Origin: Thermodesulfobacteriota bacterium
GTDB taxonomy: Bacteria; Desulfobacterota; DSM-4660; Desulfatiglandales; Desulfatiglandaceae
Direction of reading: 5' to 3'
DNA length: 28,349 bases
Assembly: GCA_028278625.1 (NCBI GenBank)
Contig: JANQDY010000156.1
Location: 1 to 28,349, forward strand
This document shows, piece by piece, positions 23,041 through 28,349 of this stretch. Position 1 is the stretch's first letter; the number at the start of each line of letters is the position of its first letter. Below the pieces are notes generated by a model, which was not told where the DNA came from, made no database searches, and worked only from the letters and a program-made list of their open reading frames with translations. Both the position numbers and the translations under genes were made by a program.

Positions 23041-23230
23041 GATCAGGTGCTCATCAACGCTTAATAGGGAACCCCGTTAAATTCGGGGACGGGCCCGCCG
23101 CTGTAACCCTATCTCTTTTCCATCCTGAAAAGGGAACCCCGTGGGACACTGTGCGCCACTGTTTCGGAAGCACCGCGAATGGGAAGGCCTTCCACGGGGC
23201 GGGGAAGTCAGAAGACCTGCCTGATGGTTT
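23041..23230 (+). promoter_or_regulatory. Cobalamin riboswitch 1
   Basis: The aptamer shows the standard core: AGGTGC, AATAGGGAACCCCGTTAAAT, GACGGGCCCGCCGCTGTAAC, GCGCCACTG...GGGAAGGC, and the B12 box GAAGTCAGAAGACCTGCC. The closing stem pairs ATCAGG (23042-23047) with CCTGAT (23220-23225). It precedes the four-gene operon 23401-27278 and is followed by a terminator at 23292-23328. Known cobalamin riboswitches of this type usually turn expression off when cobalamin is abundant, so these genes are probably made under B12 limitation. Confidence 0.95.
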
Positions 23231-23291
23231 AAACCGGCCTGCTTCGTGGATGGAAGTTGGGTCTGCCCAAGTCGGAGGATGAAAAAGGGAT

Positions 23292-23328
23292 ATCCCCGGG
23301 TTGAATTCTCAATCCGGGGATTTTTTTT
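23292..23328 (+). terminator. Riboswitch 1 expression-platform terminator
   Basis: ATCCCCGGGTTGA (23292-23304) pairs with TCAATCCGGGGAT (23309-23321), with one G-T wobble, followed by a T-run to 23328. It lies about 70 bp before the first gene, as expected for transcriptional attenuation by the riboswitch. Confidence 0.88.
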
Positions 23329-23400
23329 GGCATCCATCCGATACTTCCCGGTACATCGTGACGGATAGGCGCCCTTTTGGGATCATCATCGGAAGCTGAA

Positions 23401-24309
23401 ATGAAGATTTTCGCGACACTCATCCTGCTGGCAATTCTCCTTAATTGCTGGCCCGTCATTGCGACCCCTCAGCCCGTTAATGAGACCAAAACCCCCTGTC
23501 CACAATATATTTGGGTCGATTGCAGCGAAGAAAAAAGACAAACAAACGGCGCCGTGGGACAATACTATTATATCCGCCATGCCGGTGATGCCCCGAGGGA
23601 CTGTGTCAATATTTCCGACTACACAGCGTTGTACCGGTTTTACGAACGATCCGCGCCCAAGAAATATCGGTACCGCTATGACCGCCTTGCCCCAGCGAAC
23701 GGCTGCTACGAGGCACCCGTTCAATGCCGCAATGGTGAGCTCTATTTCGAAATCAGTTCCCCGAACAATGTCATGGTGGAAGTATTTGTCATCGGAACAT
23801 GCGGCCGCAGGCACTTCTTGGCGCAAGTGCTTCATCCGTTGTTCGGAAAGGCATCAACTGAGAATGCACCCCTGGAACGGCCGTTGGCGGACCTGCCGGA
23901 GGACTTGCCGCGCATGCGTCTTGGGCAATCCCCTTTTGTCACCTACATGCAGACCGGGCAAACCTATCATTTCGATTATGATCCCAAAGGGGCAGGGGCA
24001 GGCCGCGTGACGGTTCTGGAACAGCAGGAACCGCTCGCTACATTTGTCATGTCGGAAACAGGGACTTTTGCCTATACGCCTCCCCATGATCCGAAACTGG
24101 ATCGTGCCGGTCCCCGCCAGTACAAGCAGACGGTGGTCCTGGTGGAAGAAACCGCCGCGGGACGGGAATACGCCACCACCCAGACATTGCTGCTTCACCG
24201 GTCCTATGTGGCCCACAGGCGGCTGACACCCGGACTCCTTCTTTTTGGCACGATCCTCGCCACCCTATCCATCATCGTCGTATTCAAAGGCAAGAACAGG
24301 TGGTTATGA
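23401..24309 (+). CDS. Exported protein with C-terminal membrane anchor, first gene of B12-regulated operon
   Basis: The 302-residue protein starts at the ATG at 23401 with GGAAG upstream and a signal peptide (MKIFATLILLAILLNCWPVI). Several cysteines lie in the N-terminal half. The C-terminal half holds a beta-rich segment (GQTYHFDYDPKG, then GTFAYTPPHDPKLDRAGPRQ) that reminds me of periplasmic components of nickel/cobalt uptake (DUF4198-like). The end is a single transmembrane helix (LTPGLLLFGTILATLSIIVVF) and a short basic tail. It may bind a metal or corrinoid in the periplasm. The assignment is weak, but the operon position, ATGA overlap with the next gene and riboswitch control suggest a shared role. 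Confidence 0.8.
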   Translation: MKIFATLILLAILLNCWPVIATPQPVNETKTPCPQYIWVDCSEEKRQTNGAVGQYYYIRHAGDAPRDCVNISDYTALYRFYERSAPKKYRYRYDRLAPANGCYEAPVQCRNGELYFEISSPNNVMVEVFVIGTCGRRHFLAQVLHPLFGKASTENAPLERPLADLPEDLPRMRLGQSPFVTYMQTGQTYHFDYDPKGAGAGRVTVLEQQEPLATFVMSETGTFAYTPPHDPKLDRAGPRQYKQTVVLVEETAAGREYATTQTLLLHRSYVAHRRLTPGLLLFGTILATLSIIVVFKGKNRWL

Positions 24310-25259
24310 TGGTTACCGGTTTACGCTTGATCACGCAACATCTCCTGTTTCTGGTACTCACCTATGGGGGACGCATCGGTATCAATTTGGGGCACTCCCT
24401 GCCATGTTTCAGTTGTCCCTACGTATCCGGTTGCGGCGGAAGTTGTTATCTCATGGCACTCCAGGGAAATTGGTGGGGACTGCAAATGGCTTGGGCCGAT
24501 TTGATGGGCAACATGGGGCTGGAATTGCTTTCCCATTTGGGCGTCTTTATTCTGCTTGCAATTCTAATTAATAAGTACTGGTGCGGCTGGATTTGCCCCT
24601 TTGGTACGGTACAGGACTGGTTGACCTATCTGCGCCGTTGGTTGGGCATTCGTGAAGCCCAGTTCAGTTGGCGAACCCGGGACCGCCTGAAAGCCATCAA
24701 GTGGTTTTTTTTGGCGTACCTTTTATTGATCCCCCTGTTGATTGCACACGCCGGATGGGATTATGACTTGAATCTTCCTTTCTGCCGCAGCATCTGTCCG
24801 GCCAAGCCGTTGATGCCGTTGTTCGTCGGTGAAACCCGTCATATGGCCCTTGACTTCACCAATGGGGTCACCCTGGTTTTTTCGATCCTCTCCGTGGGCA
24901 TTGCCGCCGGGATGCTGGTGGGGATGTTTTTTAAGGAACGTTTCTTCTGTCTTTTCTGCCCCATGTTGATATTGATCCATGTTTTCCGAAAGGTCAGTCC
25001 GATCCGTTTTGAAAAGGAAGTGGCGGGATGTACGGGATGCGGCAATTGTCACCGAATGTGCCCCATGGACATCCGGGACGTGCATGAACAAAAAACAGCC
25101 AAGGAGGCCATGAGCGAGGATTGCATATTGTGCATGACCTGTACCGAAGCATGCCCCGAAGACGGGGTGTTGAAAGTTAAGTTTTTGAAGTGGCCGCTTT
25201 TTTCTTCTTCACGGAAATACATGGCGCGCCGTTTTATCAGGGGGAAACGCACGTCATGA
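24306..25259 (+). CDS. NapH-like polyferredoxin membrane protein
   Basis: This 317-residue protein overlaps the upstream stop (ATGA). Membrane helices alternate with cysteine motifs: CFSCPYVSGCGGSC (34-47), CGWICPFG (93-100), CRSIC (160-164) and CLFCP (215-219). The C-terminus holds two classical 4Fe-4S sites, CTGCGNCHRMCP (242-253) and CILCMTCTEACPE (273-285). The CGWICPFGTVQD type motif is found in NapH, NosR and related electron-transfer proteins. It probably moves electrons from the membrane to a soluble partner, and the HgdB/HgdC-like proteins encoded next are the obvious recipients. The N-terminal cysteine cluster is unusual and could bind an extra cluster or metal. Confidence 0.85.
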   Translation: MMVTGLRLITQHLLFLVLTYGGRIGINLGHSLPCFSCPYVSGCGGSCYLMALQGNWWGLQMAWADLMGNMGLELLSHLGVFILLAILINKYWCGWICPFGTVQDWLTYLRRWLGIREAQFSWRTRDRLKAIKWFFLAYLLLIPLLIAHAGWDYDLNLPFCRSICPAKPLMPLFVGETRHMALDFTNGVTLVFSILSVGIAAGMLVGMFFKERFFCLFCPMLILIHVFRKVSPIRFEKEVAGCTGCGNCHRMCPMDIRDVHEQKTAKEAMSEDCILCMTCTEACPEDGVLKVKFLKWPLFSSSRKYMARRFIRGKRTS

Positions 25260-26491
25260 ACGAAGCATCCCATGGGTCAGCCTCACGGCGTCAAAGACAG
25301 CTACGGAAAATCGGCCGCGAAACACGGGCAGAGTTTGAAGAGGCCCGGTCACAACTCCAGAACCGCAATGACTACCGGCCCATTTTCGACTATTTTCTGG
25401 ATCTATTGATGCGACCCCTCCATCCGGACGCATTAAGGGCGGCCGTCGGTCGTCCGGTGGTGGCGCATTTGTGCAATCAGGCGCCCCATGAGCTGTTTCA
25501 CGCCATGGGGGTGCACCCCCTCCGGTTGGGGAGCGGTTCTCACAATGTGGGGCGGATGTCGGCTTCCCGTTTGCCCGTGCTCATGTGCCCCTATTTGAAG
25601 GCCACCATGGGAATGCATCAACTCCATAACGATTTGAACCCCCCTGCTGCCTATCGGGTCGTTCCAACCACCTGTGACTGGGTTGTCAAATTTCCGGAAA
25701 TGACGGACGATGCACAAACCACCCACTTCATGGAACTGCCCCATTTGCGCGAAGGAGAAAAAGGACAACAGCGTTGGCTGGAAGAGATTTACGGGTTGGT
25801 TCGCTTTCTGGAGAAGCAAACCGGCCGGAAGTTGAAGCGTCGAGGGCTCAAGGAATCGGTACGGACCTTCATGGTTGCCTGGGAGGCCCTCGGGCAACTG
25901 ATCGAATGCAGAAGGAAGGGGCTACTGCCAGGCGTGTGGTTTATGGCAGTGATCAACAGCTTTTTGCTGGATCCCATAGAAATCTGGACCGAAAAGATCC
26001 ATAACCTATTAGACGTGGTGAAGAAGAATACCCCCAGGCCTTCGGGAAACAGCCTGTTCCTGGCCGGATCCCCGGTGGTCTTTCCCAATTTCAAACTGCT
26101 GAATCTGATTGAAGCGGCGGGAATGGACGTATGCGCCGATGATTTGTGCTCTTCCGAACGGATCTGGCCCGGCGCCGTCTGTCATGAAGATGGCTCTTAT
26201 CATGGCATATTGCGGGCCTTGGCCCAGCGTTATCACAGGGCTTGCAGTTGTCCCACCTTCGGGGACAATGAACGGCGGATTAACCGTATACTTAATACCA
26301 TGGCCCGACACGGGATTCGAGGCGTGGTATACCATGTGCTGAAAGGCTGCCATCCCTTTGATATTGAGAGTTTCAGCCTCGAACCGCAATTGAAACGGAA
26401 GGGCTATAAATTTCTGAAAATCGAAACCGACTATGTTCAAGAGGACAGCCGCAATATTCTTACCCGTTTGGAAGCATTCAGAGAGATTTAA
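25256..26491 (+). CDS. 2-Hydroxyacyl-CoA dehydratase D-type (HgdB/BcrB-like, double-cubane-like) protein
   Basis: This 411-residue protein starts at an ATGA overlap with the previous gene. It carries the family's cysteines: HLCNQAPHELFHAMG (Cys73), LMCPYLKATMG (Cys111), TTCDWVVKF (Cys140), DVCADDLCSSER (Cys293/298), SCPTFGDNERRI (Cys332) and KGCHPFDIES (Cys365). In 2-hydroxyacyl-CoA dehydratases, benzoyl-CoA reductases and double-cubane proteins these ligate 4Fe-4S or double-cubane clusters charged by an ATP-driven activator. Only one such subunit is encoded here, rather than the two (HgdA+HgdB) of classical dehydratases, which fits a single-subunit double-cubane-type reductase. The true substrate is unknown. 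Confidence 0.85.
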   Translation: MNEASHGSASRRQRQLRKIGRETRAEFEEARSQLQNRNDYRPIFDYFLDLLMRPLHPDALRAAVGRPVVAHLCNQAPHELFHAMGVHPLRLGSGSHNVGRMSASRLPVLMCPYLKATMGMHQLHNDLNPPAAYRVVPTTCDWVVKFPEMTDDAQTTHFMELPHLREGEKGQQRWLEEIYGLVRFLEKQTGRKLKRRGLKESVRTFMVAWEALGQLIECRRKGLLPGVWFMAVINSFLLDPIEIWTEKIHNLLDVVKKNTPRPSGNSLFLAGSPVVFPNFKLLNLIEAAGMDVCADDLCSSERIWPGAVCHEDGSYHGILRALAQRYHRACSCPTFGDNERRINRILNTMARHGIRGVVYHVLKGCHPFDIESFSLEPQLKRKGYKFLKIETDYVQEDSRNILTRLEAFREI

Positions 26492-26501
26492 GGAGATTTT
26501 C

Positions 26502-27278
26502 ATGGCACTAACGGCAGGCATTGATTTGGGCAGTACCGCCATCAAGGTGGTTTTCTTGGAAGGAGAACGCATTCTGTGGAAAAAAGTCGTTCCCACGATC
26601 CCCGGACAGGCGCAAATCGCGAACGAACTGATCACCGAAGGGCTCATTTCGACGGAATTTTCAGCGGGTCAATTGGAAGCCACGGTGGTGACCGGTTACG
26701 GCAAAGGATTGATGCATGGCGCCAGCAAAGCCATTGATGAGGTCACCGCCAATGCGATCGGTGTGTTTCGACTCAGTGGGCACAAGGCACGGACCGTGAT
26801 CAATATCGGGGGCCAGGATGTCAAAGTGATCCGTCTTTCGGAAGCCGGTAAACTGGTCGATTTCAATATGAACGATAAATGTGCCGCAGGCACCGGCCGT
26901 TTTTTTGAAGTGGTGGGACGTATTCTTAACACGCCGGTAGACGCTTTCGGAGATCTGGGGCAATCATCCATGATCCCGGCAAATATCAACAGCACCTGTG
27001 TGGTATTTGCCGAGAGTGAAATCGTCTCCCTGATGGCCAAGGGAATTGAAAAAGAGCGTATCATCCAAGGATTGCACGAAGCCGTGGCCCGGCGCGTGGC
27101 CGGACTTGCAGGGAACCGTGACACCCAAGGCGATGTCTATTTGGACGGCGGTGCGGCCAACAACCAAGGGCTGGTGGCCGCCATTGAGGACGAATTGTGC
27201 CGGGATGTTCATGTGTTGCCTTATCCGCAGTTCAGCGTTGCCTATGGCGCCGCCATCTCCGCCTCGCTCCCCTGGTAA
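26502..27278 (+). CDS. ATPase activator, HgdC/BadF family
   Basis: This 258-residue protein has the ASKHA nucleotide-binding fold: GIDLGSTAIK, INIGGQDVKVI, DGGAANNQGL. The cluster-bridging cysteines Cys127 (NDKCAAGTGRF) and Cys166 (NSTCVVFAESE) fall at the same positions as those in the Acidaminococcus activator HgdC as I recall them. AAGGAG precedes the ATG. Known members form a homodimer bridged by one 4Fe-4S cluster and inject a low-potential electron into their HgdB-type partner on ATP hydrolysis. The partner is encoded just upstream. It is the last gene of the riboswitch-controlled operon; the second riboswitch's promoter begins 12 bp after its stop. Confidence 0.92.
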   Translation: MALTAGIDLGSTAIKVVFLEGERILWKKVVPTIPGQAQIANELITEGLISTEFSAGQLEATVVTGYGKGLMHGASKAIDEVTANAIGVFRLSGHKARTVINIGGQDVKVIRLSEAGKLVDFNMNDKCAAGTGRFFEVVGRILNTPVDAFGDLGQSSMIPANINSTCVVFAESEIVSLMAKGIEKERIIQGLHEAVARRVAGLAGNRDTQGDVYLDGGAANNQGLVAAIEDELCRDVHVLPYPQFSVAYGAAISASLPW

Positions 27279-27289
27279 GCATTTTTTTC

Positions 27290-27318
27290 TTGACCCTGTT
27301 TTGTTTGTGGCCTACAAA
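27290..27318 (+). promoter_or_regulatory. Promoter in front of cobalamin riboswitch 2
   Basis: TTGACC (27290-27295) and TACAAA (27313-27318) have a 17-bp spacer, with the same TTTGTGGCC extension as at 23005-23033. It lies only 12 bp after the ATPase stop codon. Confidence 0.7.
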
Positions 27319-27325
27319 AATTGCC

Positions 27326-27516
27326 AGTCAGGTGCTTTTTTCGGCTTAATAGGGAACCCCGTTAAATTCGGGGACGGGCCCGCCGCTGTAACCCCATCTC
27401 TTTTCCATTCTGAAAAGGGAACCCCGTGGGACCTTGTGCGCCACTGTTCCGGAGAAACCGCGAATGGGAAGGCCTCTCACAGGGGCGGGGAAGTCAGAAG
27501 ACCTGCCTGACGGCTG
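27326..27516 (+). promoter_or_regulatory. Cobalamin riboswitch 2
   Basis: This is nearly identical to riboswitch 1 through the core: AATAGGGAACCCCGTTAAAT, GACGGGCCCGCCGCTGTAAC, GCGCCACTG and GAAGTCAGAAGACCTGCC. The closing stem is GTCAGG (27327-27332) with CCTGAC (27506-27511), a compensatory change from the first copy. It controls the adaptor gene at 27662. It sits outside the preceding operon and has its own promoter. Confidence 0.95.
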
Positions 27517-27579
27517 AACCTTTGAACTTCGTGGAGGGAAGTCAGGTTCGTGAAAATCGGAGGATAAAAAAGGGATATC

Positions 27580-27612
27580 CCCGGATTGATGCTTTCAGTC
27601 CGGGTTTTTTTT
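27580..27612 (+). terminator. Riboswitch 2 expression-platform terminator
   Basis: CCCGGATTGA (27580-27589) pairs with TCAGTCCGGG (27595-27604), with one G-T wobble, followed by eight T residues. Confidence 0.85.
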
Positions 27613-27661
27613 GAGCCAATTTCAATTTTTTTTGTGGTGCCTCAAATCCAGGGTGATGAAG

Positions 27662-28349
27662 ATGAGAAAAAGGACTTCCCTTATCTTGCTTTTGACCTTA
27701 ATGGTTCTGGCAGCGGCCCTTTACGTCTTTGGGCCCTGGGCAATGAACACGAAAAAGACGCCGGACCCGCCCGCCTTCGCAAGAGCGTCCCTGGAAGACA
27801 TCGTTTGCACGGTTCTGGCAACGGGGAAAGTCATGCCCCAGGTAGGGGCCGAGGTCAATGTGGGCACCCGCATTTCGGGCCGGTTGGAAAAACTCCATGT
27901 GAATGTGGGGGACACCGTTACCAAGGGACAGGTAATTGCCGAGATAGAGAAAGAAGATCTTGAGGCCATGGCGGAGGAAAAAGAGGCCGACGTGGCCCTC
28001 ATCAAAGCCAGGTTGGGGGCCCTTGAAAGGGAAGGTCCCCAGGAGATTGCCAAGGCGGAAGCGGAACTGGCCGAACAAAAGGCGGAGCTTGAATTCGTTC
28101 GATGCAAACTGGGCCGCGACGACCAGCTCTTAAAAAAGGATCTCCTCTCCAAGGAGGACTGGGAAGAATCTTCCAGTGATTTCAAGGTGGCCCGGGCCCA
28201 GTATGAGGTGGCCCGAAGAGGACTCCAACTGGCCAAGACCCACCATGAGGAAGGCGCGAGGCAGCTAAAGGCCGAATCGTCCCGTGCCCTGGCATCCCTT
28301 AGAAACGCACGGGTCAAATTATCCTATGCGGTGATCCGTGCCCCTCTGA
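27662..28349 (+). CDS. Membrane-fusion/periplasmic adaptor protein (HlyD/MacA-like), partial
   Basis: The gene runs off the right edge, giving 229 residues. The N-terminus (MRKRTSLILLLTLMVLAAAL) is a membrane anchor or signal. It is followed by a lipoyl-like segment (VGTRISGRLEKLHVNVGDTV, then TKGQVIAEIE) and a long charged coiled-coil hairpin (about 85-215), ending at LSYAVIRAP, the typical return into the second lipoyl half. Such adaptors work with an ABC or RND pump and an outer-membrane channel. AGGG eight bases upstream supports the ATG at 27662 over that at 27656. Control by a cobalamin riboswitch is unusual for this family. It may export or import corrinoids or metals, or carry an unrelated toxin or lipid. 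Confidence 0.85.
   Translation, partial: MRKRTSLILLLTLMVLAAALYVFGPWAMNTKKTPDPPAFARASLEDIVCTVLATGKVMPQVGAEVNVGTRISGRLEKLHVNVGDTVTKGQVIAEIEKEDLEAMAEEKEADVALIKARLGALEREGPQEIAKAEAELAEQKAELEFVRCKLGRDDQLLKKDLLSKEDWEESSSDFKVARAQYEVARRGLQLAKTHHEEGARQLKAESSRALASLRNARVKLSYAVIRAPL

Noticed and set aside
23041..27520. The two similar 190-bp regions as mobile repeats or REP elements.
   Set aside because: They contain the full cobalamin aptamer core with compensatory stem changes and terminators, so regulatory RNA explains them.

Overview
The window looks like chromosomal DNA of a strictly anaerobic, probably sulfate-reducing or syntrophic member of the Desulfobacterota (former Deltaproteobacteria). This is an inference from gene content: a Na+-type decarboxylase beta subunit, a succinate dehydrogenase-like complex with a fused membrane anchor, a 2-hydroxyacyl-CoA dehydratase/ATPase pair, several 4Fe-4S proteins and PAS-rich signalling proteins. 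No rRNA, tRNA, CRISPR array or intact transposon was recognised. The first ~3 kb looks by eye more AT-rich than the rest.

Layout. (A) 1-3554: two tandem TetR paralogs on the minus strand, the outer one truncated, followed by a plus-strand oadB-type gene and a small signal-peptide/single-TM protein. The promoters of the truncated tetR and of oadB share a -35/-10 core and the same 20-bp palindrome at the same distance. (B) 4020-6863: a LuxR-type regulator, a strong hairpin, and a Tat-signal amidase. (C) 6996-9097, minus strand: tenA, a nitrilase-superfamily gene and a broken isochorismatase-family gene. (D) 9373-18249, plus strand, nearly continuous: SucC-like and SucD-like CoA ligase subunits, a CitE/HpcH-family lyase, a small ferredoxin, a GntR/FCD regulator, a fused SdhC-type cytochrome b, SdhA-like and SdhB-like subunits, and an MmgE/PrpD protein. 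Together they could oxidise a (substituted) succinate, hydrate the product, activate it with CoA and cleave it. (E) 18291-22828, minus strand: a corA remnant, a hybrid sensor kinase, a PAS-LuxR regulator and two tandem 67-68-residue paralogs of unknown function. (F) 23005-28349: two near-identical cobalamin riboswitches with matching promoters and terminators. The first precedes a four-gene operon (periplasmic protein, NapH-like 4Fe-4S membrane protein, HgdB-like protein, HgdC-like ATPase). The second precedes a membrane-fusion (periplasmic adaptor) gene that runs off the end.

The best candidates for undescribed biology are block F, a B12-controlled ATP-driven low-potential electron-transfer module with no obvious B12-synthesis gene, and block D, a compact parallel of the succinate-to-malate segment coupled to a CoA ligase and C-C lyase. 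All functional statements are homology judgements made by eye; no database search was run.
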